Of a stretch of 35,425 nucleotides of DNA, positions 23,416 through 30,735 are shown piece by piece. Below the pieces are notes generated by a model, which was not told the origin of the DNA, searched no databases, and saw only the letters and a list, made by a program, of their open reading frames with translations. The position numbers were made by a program, and so were the translations under genes. The stretch's first letter is position 1. Every line of letters begins with the position of its first letter. The stretch covers positions 1 through 35,425 of the IMG/VR virus record IMGVR_UViG_3300045581_000321; one strand, 5' to 3'. The DNA is from a virus.

Positions 23416-23804
23416 ACCAATTCCCCGATCAACTGAGCTTTCGAGAAGCGTATTACAAAAACGGCTCGATGGTCGTCAGGATGATCGAGCGTTTCAGATA
23501 TGTTTCAAGCAAGGGCAAGATCGTTGTGCCAAGTGGTTTTTACAGCGATGGAGCATCGGTTCCGAGGATCTTCTGGACGATCTTTTCCCCATTTGGGAAC
23601 TATTTCAAGGCAGCCATTATCCATGATTTCCTCTATTCCAGAGACTCGGAGAAATTCTACCATTTCGACCGGAAAACTTGTGACTTGATTTTCAAGGAAG
23701 CCATGTTCAACATGGGGATTGGCTGGATGAAGCGAGAAACCATTTACCGGGCAGTCAGGCTCGGCGGCTGGGCTTCATTCCGCAAGAAATTCTCACACGA
23801 TTAA
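23412..23804 (+). CDS. DUF1353 family protein
   Basis: A 130-residue protein with the family's clear signature: VPSGFYSDGASVPRIFW at residues about 40-56, PFGNYFKAAIIHDFLYS near 60-76, and DLIFKEAMFNMGI further on. DUF1353 proteins are found in many phages next to lysis genes. Their activity is not established, though the conserved His and Asp residues suggest an enzyme or metal site. It overlaps the upstream tiny membrane gene. Confidence 0.8.
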   Translation: MNQFPDQLSFREAYYKNGSMVVRMIERFRYVSSKGKIVVPSGFYSDGASVPRIFWTIFSPFGNYFKAAIIHDFLYSRDSEKFYHFDRKTCDLIFKEAMFNMGIGWMKRETIYRAVRLGGWASFRKKFSHD

Positions 23805-23808
23805 AACC

Positions 23809-24372
23809 ATGATCGCAATCTGCATAGGTCACAGTCGAATCATCAAGGGAAGATACGACGGCGGGGCATACTCGCCATTCCTCAAGATCAATGAGCGCGA
23901 CTTCAATTTGCAAGTCGCAAGTATCATGCAGGTCAAACTGGCCAAGCGAGACATCGACAGCAAGATTTATTCCCATTACCACGGCAGCGGATATGGTGCA
24001 GCCATGCAGGACATTGCAGACCAGATCAAGGATGACAAAGCAACCTTGGCAGTCGAGCTGCACTTCAATTCAGCAACACCGACCGCTAGGGGACACGAAT
24101 GGCTTTACTGGGAAACCTCCAAGAGGGGCAAGATGATCGCTGAGAGCTTCGAGGAGGCGTTTTCTGCTGCCTTCCCACAGATTCCATCCAGAGGAATCAA
24201 ACCCATCGGCAGGGCGTCCAGAGGAGGCACATTCCTACGCAACACACATTGCCCGGCGATCATCACAGAGCCGTTCTTCGGTTCAAATGACACCGATTGC
24301 CGTTTAATCACGCCACATCTCATTGCCAGCACCTATGTGACAGCCTTATCTGTCTTTCTAAAACGTCCATAA
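23809..24372 (+). CDS. endolysin, N-acetylmuramoyl-L-alanine amidase (Amidase_3 type)
   Basis: A 187-residue enzyme that cuts the amide bond between muramic acid and the stem peptide. Zinc ligands and catalytic residues are visible in order: His 8 in ICIGHSR, Glu 29 in NERDFNL, His 85 in VELHFNSA, and Glu 154 in IITEPFF. The whole protein is catalytic domain; there is no signal peptide or cell-wall-binding repeat, so export must depend on the holin. It follows the holin and DUF1353 genes. Stop and next start overlap (TAATG). Confidence 0.85.
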   Translation: MIAICIGHSRIIKGRYDGGAYSPFLKINERDFNLQVASIMQVKLAKRDIDSKIYSHYHGSGYGAAMQDIADQIKDDKATLAVELHFNSATPTARGHEWLYWETSKRGKMIAESFEEAFSAAFPQIPSRGIKPIGRASRGGTFLRNTHCPAIITEPFFGSNDTDCRLITPHLIASTYVTALSVFLKRP

Positions 24373-24671
24373 TGGATGATCCGACAATCATGAAATTGCC
24401 ACGCCACATAAAAATTGCTGGTCAAACTGTAAAAATCAAGATAGGCAAGCTGGAAAACGCATATGGACAATACGAACACGAAACCAGAATTATCTGGATC
24501 TCTGATACACTAAAAGACCCAAAAACCATCATTTCAACCCTGCGCCATGAAGTCCTTGAAGCATCACTCCTCATCTCTGGCGTTGGCTGGGCTGAGAAAT
24601 ACGATCAGGAATGTATCGTTCGATGTGTCGATGAAATCTTTCATCCTGCGTGGGAATCCCTAAAACTATGA
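24372..24671 (+). CDS. small phage protein with HEVLEA motif
   Basis: A 99-residue protein. The start is fixed by a TAATG overlap with the amidase; an extension to 24297 would be read from inside that gene. It has a TLRHEVLEA segment near residue 56-64. Similar HE-x-x-E segments occur in a recurrent family of small phage proteins of unknown role; it is not the canonical HExxH zinc protease motif because the second His is replaced by Glu. I would not call it a protease. Confidence 0.55.
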   Translation: MDDPTIMKLPRHIKIAGQTVKIKIGKLENAYGQYEHETRIIWISDTLKDPKTIISTLRHEVLEASLLISGVGWAEKYDQECIVRCVDEIFHPAWESLKL

Positions 24672-25399
24672 GCTTCAAGAAATTCATAATCGCTGCTGAC
24701 AATCACGGCAGCATGGTTAACAAGGAAGCGTTGCAAAAACTGCTATCTTTTTGTCACACATGGAAACCGCATCACCGCATCCATCTTGGAGATAACTGGG
24801 ACTTTGCCCCGCTTCGTGGTGGCGCAGGAGCCGAGGAAAAGACCTACGGATTGTCCGATGACTTTGAGCAGGGAATACAGTTCCTTGATGCCTACAAGCC
24901 GAACTACCTGACGCTTGGCAACCACGATGACAGAATATGGCAGATGGCAAGAAGCGTGAGCAACGGGCTGCTTCGGGAGCATTGCCATGGGATCGTCGAT
25001 GCTGCGATCAGCCAATTCAAGAAGCGCAAGATCGAGTGGATACCCTACAAGGTCGGGGCTTACATCCTGCTGCCAGATACCAAGATCAAGCTGATTCATG
25101 GATTCCACTCTGGTGTCAACCCGGCAAAGATGCACTTTGAGCGATACGGCCCGTGCGTCCATGGTCATGTTCACGCACCGAATCAATACACAGGCAGGCA
25201 CATTGACGGCGGAGAGGCACACAGCATTGGCTGCATCGGGGATATTGACCAGATGGAATACGCCGACCGATACACCGCCAAGCTAGGCTGGAGACAAGGC
25301 TTTGCTTACGGCATTACCAACACAAAAACAGGAGATACAAAAATATGGCACGTCACAAAAGAGGGGGACTCTTGGATCAGTCCACAAGGGATCATCTAG
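24668..25399 (+). CDS. calcineurin-like metallophosphoesterase
   Basis: A 243-residue enzyme with all metal-binding blocks of the family in order: D-x-H at 11-13 (ADNHG), GD at 41-42 (LGDNWD), GNHD at 84-87, H at 144-147 (IHGFHSG), and GH-x-H at 165-167 (HGHVH). The substrate is not revealed. Phage-encoded members are usually DNA- or nucleotide-processing nucleases or phosphatases. The start is the ATG in the ATGA overlap; a GTG at 24650 is less likely. The last 55 nt overlap the next gene. Confidence 0.85.
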   Translation: MSFKKFIIAADNHGSMVNKEALQKLLSFCHTWKPHHRIHLGDNWDFAPLRGGAGAEEKTYGLSDDFEQGIQFLDAYKPNYLTLGNHDDRIWQMARSVSNGLLREHCHGIVDAAISQFKKRKIEWIPYKVGAYILLPDTKIKLIHGFHSGVNPAKMHFERYGPCVHGHVHAPNQYTGRHIDGGEAHSIGCIGDIDQMEYADRYTAKLGWRQGFAYGITNTKTGDTKIWHVTKEGDSWISPQGII

Positions 25400-25623
25400 A
25401 CGCATTGGATCGGCTCATAGAGCAAGAATCACAAAGCCAGCAACCACGTCAACCAGACGAGTTCACAGCATTGGATTACATGCAAAAGATGACAGAATCT
25501 GGAATCCATTTGAGCCTTTCAGCGTTGAAAGATCGGCTTATCAAATTGCAAAAGCAGGGTGTAATTGAGTCTAGATTGCTACCACAGAAAGGCAGCATTA
25601 CGAGGCTTTATCGGGTGATTTAA
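25345..25623 (+). CDS. small protein with winged-helix-like C-terminus
   Basis: A 92-residue protein that starts within the metallophosphoesterase gene. Residues about 43-92 (ALDYMQKMTESGIHLSLSAL, then RLIKLQKQGVIESRLLPQKG) look like a helix-helix-wing DNA-binding fold as in small regulators and restriction-alleviation factors. No family is certain. A 93-bp gap with promoter-like sequence follows. Confidence 0.5.
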   Translation: MARHKRGGLLDQSTRDHLDALDRLIEQESQSQQPRQPDEFTALDYMQKMTESGIHLSLSALKDRLIKLQKQGVIESRLLPQKGSITRLYRVI

Positions 25624-25716
25624 CCCTTGATTTATCAGCGATTTCAATCTTTTTGCACATTTTTCTTGATTAAATACTGAACCTTTTGTTTATTCACGAC
25701 ATCAACCCAAGCAACC
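25624..25716 (+). promoter_or_regulatory. A+T-rich promoter region
   Basis: This 93-bp gap is strikingly A+T-rich (TTTTTGCACATTTTTCTTGA), with candidate -35-like boxes TTGCAC (25653-25658) or TTGATT (25667-25672) but no well-spaced -10 match. It precedes a group of early-type small genes and probably holds a promoter. Confidence 0.35.
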
Positions 25717-25968
25717 ATGTTCCAGTCAATTTACTTCATACGACCCGAAGCATTGATCGTGTGCAAAATCTGCAAAGAACCGCACAAGGTCAGCGCACCG
25801 GAATTGTCTTTGGACATATCGGAGCTGAAGGAGATTAATTACCAGACCATCAAAGAAGCCATTGTCGAGCGGCAGAAGATCGACGGCTGGCATCACGACT
25901 ATTGTCCGAGATGCACGTTCCTACGGGCAGCCCAGATTGCCGAGGAGGAATTTAACGAACAAATATGA
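25717..25968 (+). CDS. small zinc-finger-like protein
   Basis: An 83-residue protein with CKIC near residues 16-19 and CPRC near 63-66, giving four cysteines in two CxxC pairs about 43 residues apart, with conserved-looking His 60-61 beside the second pair. A zinc-stabilised fold is likely. Function unknown. It couples by ATGA to the next gene. Confidence 0.5.
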   Translation: MFQSIYFIRPEALIVCKICKEPHKVSAPELSLDISELKEINYQTIKEAIVERQKIDGWHHDYCPRCTFLRAAQIAEEEFNEQI

Positions 25969-26180
25969 CCATGAAATATCCACACATACTAAACAACGAC
26001 ACACAACCAGAAAAGAAACTGGTATTCACCCTTGAGATTGATCCACAAGACGGATCGCATCACAAAATTAGTTTTCTGCCAGCAGATTTCAAAAACGTCA
26101 GACATATTAGAGGAAACCTGTATTGCGCTTGGGATGATGAGCCTACACTTGGATGTGTCATGCTCGGAGAATACAAATAA
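25965..26180 (+). CDS. hypothetical protein
   Basis: A 71-residue protein of unknown role, overlapping the zinc-finger-like gene by 4 nt. It has a strand-rich middle (VFTLEIDPQDGSHHKISFLP) and two aromatic/Cys residues near the end (NLYCAWDDE). Nothing more can be said from the sequence. Confidence 0.4.
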   Translation: MTMKYPHILNNDTQPEKKLVFTLEIDPQDGSHHKISFLPADFKNVRHIRGNLYCAWDDEPTLGCVMLGEYK

Positions 26181-26187
26181 CACGACC

Positions 26188-26994
26188 ATGAACAACGAAC
26201 AATTCAAAGAAACATTAAATAAAAAAGGATACTCCTACACCGAAAATGATGGAAATATCACGGTGAATAATCAAGGATACGTCTATCTCAGCTCGCTCAC
26301 GACCTTGCCAGAAGGAACGATGTTTGAGAACAAAGGATACGTCGATCTCGGATCGCTAACGACCTTGCCAGAAGGAACGAAGTTTGAGAACCAAGGACAC
26401 GTCTATCTCAGCTCGCTCACTACCTTGCCAGCAGGCACGAAGTTTGAGAACCAAGGAGGCGTCGATCTCGGCTCGCTCACTACCTTGCCAGCAGGAACGA
26501 GGTTTGAGAACCAAGGACACGTCTATCTCAGCTCGCTTACGAGCGAAAAACAAAACTACCAAGGCAAGGAGATAACACTACGCCACATTGACGGTTACAC
26601 CATGCTGATTGAAAGCGAAAAGATCAAAAAAGGCGTTACGATCTGCAAGGCGCGTTACTTTGGCGGTGTCGATCTTGATAAGCTGAAACCATATTATCTT
26701 GCAAAGGTTGGTAATCACTGGGCGCATGGAAAAACCGCAAAAGAAGCAATCCAAGATGCGACCGACAAAGCCGTGATCGACATGAATCAAAGCGAAGTTG
26801 TGGATGAAATCAAAGCAAGCGGCAAAGTGACGCTGGCACAATACAGAGCGATTACTGGAGCTTGCCGAGAAGGGTGCAGACATTTTTTGCAAACCATCGG
26901 CAAGCCAGACGCTACCGAGTTGAGCCTTGAAGAAGTAAAAGAGCTTGTGAAAGGACACTACGGATACGACAGATTTATCGAAGCAATAAACTAA
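26188..26994 (+). CDS. protein with 20-residue tandem repeats (beta-solenoid-like) and a C-terminal globular domain
   Basis: A 268-residue protein. Residues about 32-118 hold four full 20-residue repeats and a fifth partial one, pattern G-x-V-[YD]-L-[SG]-S-L-T-T-L-P-[EA]-G-T-x-F-E-N. Odd repeats carry VYLSS, even ones VDLGS; repeats 1-2 have LPEGT and 3-4 LPAGT. This looks like a beta-helix/solenoid. The C-terminal 150 residues form a separate domain with YYLAKVGNHWAHGKTAKEAI. Similar proteins occur in gut bacteria and phages; function is unknown to me. A longer in-frame start at 26032 would read through the upstream gene, so I use 26188. Confidence 0.65.
   Translation: MNNEQFKETLNKKGYSYTENDGNITVNNQGYVYLSSLTTLPEGTMFENKGYVDLGSLTTLPEGTKFENQGHVYLSSLTTLPAGTKFENQGGVDLGSLTTLPAGTRFENQGHVYLSSLTSEKQNYQGKEITLRHIDGYTMLIESEKIKKGVTICKARYFGGVDLDKLKPYYLAKVGNHWAHGKTAKEAIQDATDKAVIDMNQSEVVDEIKASGKVTLAQYRAITGACREGCRHFLQTIGKPDATELSLEEVKELVKGHYGYDRFIEAIN
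26281..26540. repeat. 60-bp tandem repeats in coding sequence (4.3 units)
   Basis: Units begin at 26281, 26341, 26401, 26461 and 26521 (partial), exactly 60 bp apart. Alternating units are more alike (GTCTATCTCA versus GTCGATCTCG starts), and the GAAGG/GCAGG difference splits the first two from the next two. A 120-bp duplication of a diverged pair is the simplest history. The frame is kept. Confidence 0.85.
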
Positions 26995-27001
26995 TAAGAC
27001 C

Positions 27002-27229
27002 ATGCCAAAAGCAAAAACAGACGTTATCGGGGCATACTGCACCGAAATCCATGTAGAGGGGATAAAAGCAGTCATCGCTTGTGGATCACCAGCCAAGCTC
27101 GAAAAGGTCGTCAGGATCTTGACGGGTATGACTGGATACGACGAAACCCTTGTCGATCACATCGTTATCGCCAGAGCCAAAGAACAACCGCACCGCAAAC
27201 CTAAAGCAGCACCATCATGCCGATGCTAA
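27002..27229 (+). CDS. hypothetical protein
   Basis: A 75-residue protein with a compact hydrophobic core (GIKAVIACGSPAKLEKVVRI) and a basic C-terminus. It begins 7 nt after the previous stop and overlaps the next gene by 13 nt. I do not recognise a family. Confidence 0.45.
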   Translation: MPKAKTDVIGAYCTEIHVEGIKAVIACGSPAKLEKVVRILTGMTGYDETLVDHIVIARAKEQPHRKPKAAPSCRC

Positions 27230-27441
27230 CCGACCACGAAGATGCCAGCAGATACTCAGCACCGAGAGATCTCGATCCAGATGAGACGACCTATCTCCTC
27301 TCGCAGATCCTCAGATACGTTGAGAGCCATTGTCCGGGGCCATACAACCAGCATTACAGCATCGAGGAGGTGCAACAGATCCTCTGGGAAGCATCACACT
27401 TTATCTATGACGAAGAATTAGGAATCGAAACCATCTCATAA
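27217..27441 (+). CDS. hypothetical protein
   Basis: A 74-residue acidic, largely helical protein (ETTYLLSQILRYVESHCPGP, then IEEVQQILWEASHFIYDEEL). It overlaps the previous gene by 13 nt. No family or motif is evident; it may be a binding partner of one of the adjacent small DNA-binding proteins. Confidence 0.45.
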   Translation: MPMLTDHEDASRYSAPRDLDPDETTYLLSQILRYVESHCPGPYNQHYSIEEVQQILWEASHFIYDEELGIETIS

Positions 27442-27453
27442 ACCATAAATACC

Positions 27454-27651
27454 ATGAAAAAACAAAGCCAAAACAACCGCATCATCAGCCACCTCTCAAA
27501 AGGTCGCACATTGAACCCACAACAAGCATTGAAGAAATTCGGCTGCATGAGACTTGCAGCACGGGTCAACGAACTTCGGGTCGATTATCCGATCAATACG
27601 AAGATCAAGAGAACCAAGGAAGGTGTGAAATACGCAGAATACAGCCTCTAA
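27454..27651 (+). CDS. helix-turn-helix protein, HTH_39-like
   Basis: A 65-residue protein of the type I..HLSKGRTLNPQQALKKFG..RLAARVNELRVDYPI. This matches a common small phage/bacterial helix-turn-helix domain (HTH_39) by pattern recall, where the region before the arginine-rich helix contacts DNA. It precedes the recombination genes and may regulate them. A 12-bp gap separates it from the previous gene. Confidence 0.65.
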   Translation: MKKQSQNNRIISHLSKGRTLNPQQALKKFGCMRLAARVNELRVDYPINTKIKRTKEGVKYAEYSL

Positions 27652-27654
27652 GCC

Positions 27655-28011
27655 ATGAAAGTCTCAGATACAGCAACATACCTAGAAACCGAAGCCTTGG
27701 AGGGAAAGGACGTTACAGTGACCATCGAATCTGTGCGTCCTACATCTCCAAAAGACATTGGCAAAGATGGCAAGAAGATGAGCGAAAAATCGGTCATTAT
27801 TTCTTACAAGGGAGCCAAGAAGGAACACGTTGCCTGCCGCACAGTTCAGAAGCAAATTCGCAATCTGTATGGCAACGACACCTCAAACTGGATCGGGAAA
27901 AAAATTACCCTGTTCCCGGACACCTGCAATGCCTTCGGAAACCCAAAGACACCTTGCATCAGAGTCAGGAACATCAACCCAGAAACCGGAAAAGCACCAG
28001 AAGCGTTTTGA
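27655..28011 (+). CDS. conserved phage protein beside the exonuclease, possible ssDNA-binding role
   Basis: A 118-residue beta-rich protein with the pattern ALEGKDVTVTIESVRPTSPK, SVIISYKGAKKEHVACRT, TSNWIGKKITLFPDTCNAFG and CIRVRNINPETGK. Proteins of this kind often sit next to phage recombination exonucleases; an OB-fold-like, nucleic-acid-related role is inferred, not shown. It ends one base before the next ATG. Confidence 0.5.
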   Translation: MKVSDTATYLETEALEGKDVTVTIESVRPTSPKDIGKDGKKMSEKSVIISYKGAKKEHVACRTVQKQIRNLYGNDTSNWIGKKITLFPDTCNAFGNPKTPCIRVRNINPETGKAPEAF

Positions 28012-28012
28012 T

Positions 28013-28876
28013 ATGATACCAAAAGGAATACACTACAATCTGGGCATGGCTGAATACCATGCTTGGAAGCTGAACAAAGCCGAACTGATCAAGGGGCCGA
28101 TCTCCTGCTCGATGCTCAAGGCTTTTGCACCAAACCCCTACGAGTGGCTGAAATCGCCTGAGTTTGAGTCAAGTGAAGCAATGCGTATGGGTTCGCTCTA
28201 CGATCTGGCAGTCACCGATGCAGCCAAACTCGAAACCGAGGTGGTCGTCAGTCCTTTTGAGAACTACCGCACCAAGGAAGCCCAAGAGTGGAAAAAGCAG
28301 ACCATCGAGGAGGGATATTTGATCGTTGCCCAGGATGAACTGGATGGCGCCATCAAAGCAGCCCAAGCAATCCACGATCATCCGGTGGCGGGTAAGATCA
28401 TGAACGGGGCAAAAACTCAGGTGGCAGTCATCGGGGAGATCACTGGGATACCTGCAAAATGCCTGATCGACATCCTGCCGGAGAACAAGGGCAAATACGC
28501 TGAGACGATATTCGACTACAAGACGACCAGCAAAGGTCTGGATGACGAGTCGATCCGCAAGACGATTGGCGATTACAAATACCACTGGCAGGCTGCGTAT
28601 TACCGCACACTGGCCAACAAGGTTTTTGATGATCGGCACTTCTCGGAGTTCGGGTTCATTTTCCAGTCGATCAAGACGCATGAGATCCGTGTTGTTTTAC
28701 TCTCAGATGACTCCCTGAGCCTCGGCACAAGGGCAGTCGGGCAAGCAGTCAAGGATTACGTCAAAGCAGCGCACAAGGGCATCCACAGCCGTTATCTGCA
28801 ATCTGCCGATACGCTTGAGCTGATGCCATACCACGCCATGAACGAGGACGAACAACTAAGTAAGATCGAATCATGA
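28013..28876 (+). CDS. RecE-like PD-(D/E)xK exonuclease
   Basis: A 287-residue nuclease of the PDDEXK/DUF3799 type, expected to resect double-stranded DNA ends for recombination. The nuclease core is visible: RMGSLYDLAV at about residues 58-67, the acidic CLIDILPE near 150-157 and the D-Y-K core in IFDYKTTS near 167-172, followed by YKYHWQAAYYRTLANK (helix holding a conserved Gln). It lacks the long N-terminal part of RecE. No recombinase of the RecT, Redbeta or Erf kind lies beside it, so its partner may be the SSB-like protein or a host function. Confidence 0.75.
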   Translation: MIPKGIHYNLGMAEYHAWKLNKAELIKGPISCSMLKAFAPNPYEWLKSPEFESSEAMRMGSLYDLAVTDAAKLETEVVVSPFENYRTKEAQEWKKQTIEEGYLIVAQDELDGAIKAAQAIHDHPVAGKIMNGAKTQVAVIGEITGIPAKCLIDILPENKGKYAETIFDYKTTSKGLDDESIRKTIGDYKYHWQAAYYRTLANKVFDDRHFSEFGFIFQSIKTHEIRVVLLSDDSLSLGTRAVGQAVKDYVKAAHKGIHSRYLQSADTLELMPYHAMNEDEQLSKIES

Positions 28877-29190
28877 CACGATACGCCAAACGCACAGACA
28901 GCAACCACCGGGATGTGGTCGATGAACTACGTCAAACCCTGCCAGATGCTAGTATCTTTGACGCCAGCGGGACTGGGGCTGGGTTTCCTGATCTGGTCGT
29001 TGGCTGGCGTGGTATGAATTACCTCTTTGAGATCAAAGATCCAGAGAAGCCGAAATCATCTCGATCATTGACAAACGCTCAGGATACCTTTCACCTGAGC
29101 TGGCAAGGTCAAGTGACAGTTGTCCATACTGCCGCAGAAATAATCGCAACAATCGCAAAAATACACACTCCAAACAAACAAACAATATGA
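28873..29190 (+). CDS. VRR-NUC-like nuclease
   Basis: A 105-residue protein with the nuclease pattern GAGFPDLVVGWRGMNYLFEI: PD at residues 39-40, E at 53 and K at 55 form the PD-(D/E)xK site, and KDPEKPKSSRSLTNAQ follows as the usual conserved segment. Small VRR-NUC proteins act on branched or junction DNA in phages. It overlaps the exonuclease by 4 nt and the SSB by 4 nt, so the three are co-translated. Confidence 0.75.
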   Translation: MTRYAKRTDSNHRDVVDELRQTLPDASIFDASGTGAGFPDLVVGWRGMNYLFEIKDPEKPKSSRSLTNAQDTFHLSWQGQVTVVHTAAEIIATIAKIHTPNKQTI

Positions 29191-29492
29191 GCAAACTAAT
29201 CAGACTATCCATTGACCTGACATCTATTCCTAGATCCAAGGTCGTCGATCACAAGAATGGCAAGAAATACCTGGCAGTCGATGTCTGGGTCAATGATGAG
29301 CCGGACAAATACGGGAATGACGTCTCGGCAAACATCAGCCAGACCAAGGAAGAACGTGAGAACAAAGAGAAGAAGATCTACATCGGCAACGGGCAGACCA
29401 AGTTTGGCTTTGAAGATTCGATCAAGATCACGACCAACACTGGCCCGCAGACTGTTGCAGCAGACGAAGACGATGACGATTTGCCGTTCTAA
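29187..29492 (+). CDS. single-stranded DNA-binding-like protein with SSB tail
   Basis: A 101-residue protein. Its C-terminus (ADEDDDDLPF) is an acidic tip ending in -LPF, equivalent to the DDDIPF tail by which bacterial SSBs recruit repair and replication proteins. The N-terminal region (RLSIDLTSIPRSKVVDHKNG, then KYLAVDVWVNDE) is strand-rich, consistent with a reduced OB fold, although I do not recognise a standard SSB sequence. It lies between two nucleases and the replication genes. Role inferred from tail plus context. Confidence 0.65.
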   Translation: MSKLIRLSIDLTSIPRSKVVDHKNGKKYLAVDVWVNDEPDKYGNDVSANISQTKEERENKEKKIYIGNGQTKFGFEDSIKITTNTGPQTVAADEDDDDLPF

Positions 29493-29495
29493 GCC

Positions 29496-29657
29496 ATGAC
29501 AGCCAATCAATACAAAACAACCCGGCAAAACCTCGGCATGACTCAGAAAGAGCTTGCCGAGGCAACCGGAGTGAGCATCAAAACGATCAGTTGGAGGGAG
29601 CGAGGAGTGGTGAAAATCACAAAACAGGCAGAATTGGCGATAAAATCTCTGCGATAA
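29496..29657 (+). CDS. small Cro/C1-type HTH regulator
   Basis: A 53-residue reading frame starting MTANQYKTTRQNLGMTQKEL, followed by AEATGVSIKTISWRERG: the TQKELAEATGVS segment is a classic Cro/C1 helix-turn-helix. It starts 3 nt after the SSB-like stop. A triple operator-like repeat (29712-29739) lies 55 bp beyond its stop, so it could control the next operon. The protein is complete but minimal. Confidence 0.65.
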   Translation: MTANQYKTTRQNLGMTQKELAEATGVSIKTISWRERGVVKITKQAELAIKSLR

Positions 29658-29711
29658 AAGCCTGATAAAATAAGGGATTTTGCATTTTTTACAGAAAAAA
29701 TGAACATTGGT

Positions 29712-29739
29712 GTAGACAATAGGTAGACTTTATGTCTAC
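29712..29739. promoter_or_regulatory. operator-like array: three GTAGAC half-sites in 11-bp phase
   Basis: GTAGAC at 29712-29717, GTAGAC at 29723-29728 and its complement GTCTAC at 29734-29739 start 11 bp apart, all on one DNA face. The last two are inverted, forming a dyad. It lies in the 126-bp gap after the small Cro-type gene and before the 29784 operon. A repressor binding here would cover the likely promoter. Confidence 0.6.
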
Positions 29740-29783
29740 ATTGTCCCCGTCAGCAAGACAACGAACCAAATCAAAACAAAACA

Positions 29784-30050
29784 ATGAAAAAGCCACTCAG
29801 CCACTTCCGCCACATGAACCGCTGCAACATCGCAACTCTTAGCGACGGAATCAAGACCATCATGAAAGTCACAACACCACGCACAAAGTCATTCTGGCTT
29901 GTGATTCCTGCAAGAGGAGACAATGACGCCATGTGCGTGCTGCTGAAAAAATACACGATCACAAAGTTTTGCAGCAAACCTTGGGCAGACCAAGACATTC
30001 TCAAATATTATGCAGACCGCATCGATGCTGCAGCCCGCATCGATGCCTAA
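29784..30050 (+). CDS. hypothetical protein
   Basis: An 88-residue protein, first gene of a small operon after the operator-like array. It begins MKKPLSHFRHMNRCNIATLS and contains an alternating strand/helix core (SFWLVIPARGDNDAMCVLLK). No family is recognised. Its TAA is directly followed by the codons before the next ATG. Confidence 0.5.
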   Translation: MKKPLSHFRHMNRCNIATLSDGIKTIMKVTTPRTKSFWLVIPARGDNDAMCVLLKKYTITKFCSKPWADQDILKYYADRIDAAARIDA

Positions 30051-30080
30051 ATGAACTTAAATCACAAACAACCAACCACC

Positions 30081-30260
30081 ATGAAACCTACCTACGAAGA
30101 ACTGGAGAACAAAGCAAACAAGCTGGCCGAGGCATTGACCAAGGCGCTCACTGAGATGACACTTTGGCAGCAGAGAGCCATCAACGCAGAACGGAAGATC
30201 GCCATTGCCAAGATTGATCTTCAGAACGAAATCGACAGACTAATCCTGACAAGACCATGA
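30081..30260 (+). CDS. small coiled-coil protein
   Basis: A 59-residue helical protein starting MKPTYEELENKANKLAEALT, almost all heptad-like. An in-frame ATG at 30051 would add ten residues; I prefer 30081 because the ACC-ACC-ATG context is the usual start context here. Resembles small phage proteins of unknown role. It overlaps the next gene by 4 nt. Confidence 0.5.
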   Translation: MKPTYEELENKANKLAEALTKALTEMTLWQQRAINAERKIAIAKIDLQNEIDRLILTRP

Positions 30261-30442
30261 TCCTGTTCTTAACCATCGCCATCGGTCTGGCTTATCTGAC
30301 CATCAGCTTGACGATCCAGAAGATCATTGACCTGAGCCAAGAGATCAGCCAAGACCTGCAACAGTTCCTTCCAAGGAGCAAACAAACCACCATATCCGGC
30401 AACTTCCAGATGCCATTAACCCACAACATCAAAACAAAATGA
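30257..30442 (+). CDS. small membrane-anchored protein
   Basis: A 61-residue protein with an N-terminal hydrophobic segment (MILFLTIAIGLAYLTISLTI) then an amphipathic helix and a soluble tail. It overlaps the previous and the next gene by ATGA. No family. Together with the next gene it makes a pair of tiny membrane proteins in an early region. Confidence 0.45.
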   Translation: MILFLTIAIGLAYLTISLTIQKIIDLSQEISQDLQQFLPRSKQTTISGNFQMPLTHNIKTK

Positions 30443-30585
30443 TCCTGATTATCGGACTATCCCTGCTCGCATTGCTCATGCTTTCCGTCACCTTTGAACA
30501 GCGCCTCGATGAATGGCGTGATAACGTCAGAGATGATGGACAAGACCTTGAGCCGATCAAGTGGGAGAAATATGACAAAAAGTGA
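30439..30585 (+). CDS. tiny membrane protein with soluble charged tail
   Basis: A 48-residue reading frame, start in the ATGA overlap with the previous gene. Residues 1-18 (MILIIGLSLLALLMLSVT) form a membrane segment or signal anchor; the remainder (QRLDEWRDNVRDDGQD) is acidic and helical. It may be an early phage membrane protein, for example affecting superinfection or the host envelope; that is guesswork. Confidence 0.45.
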   Translation: MILIIGLSLLALLMLSVTFEQRLDEWRDNVRDDGQDLEPIKWEKYDKK

Positions 30586-30669
30586 TTGCGATTCCTGCAT
30601 GATGATGTAGGATATCGGAGTTGAGCGATCAACAATGGAGTAACGACCATTCAAACCACAAAACAAAAT

Positions 30670-30735
30670 GCGGCCTTGAGATGATGTCTTGAACGGGATT
30701 TTTCCCTATTGTTACCAAGATGTCACCAAGGCCGC
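30670..30735 (+). promoter_or_regulatory. long-range inverted repeat enclosing a possible start codon
   Basis: GCGGCCTTG at 30670-30678 is the exact reverse complement of CAAGGCCGC at 30727-30735. The 48-nt loop includes an inner hairpin (GGGA at 30695-30698 with TCCC at 30703-30706) and the upstream ATG at 30720. The stem lies 15 nt before the alternative ATG at 30750, so it could gate translation of the replication gene. Confidence 0.55.

Noticed and set aside
24404-24671. HExxH zinc protease call for the HEVLEA protein
   Set aside because: The second histidine is replaced by glutamate and no third ligand is visible.
26281-26540. CRISPR-like array
   Set aside because: The repeats are contiguous 60-bp units that keep a reading frame, without spacers; they encode a repeat protein.
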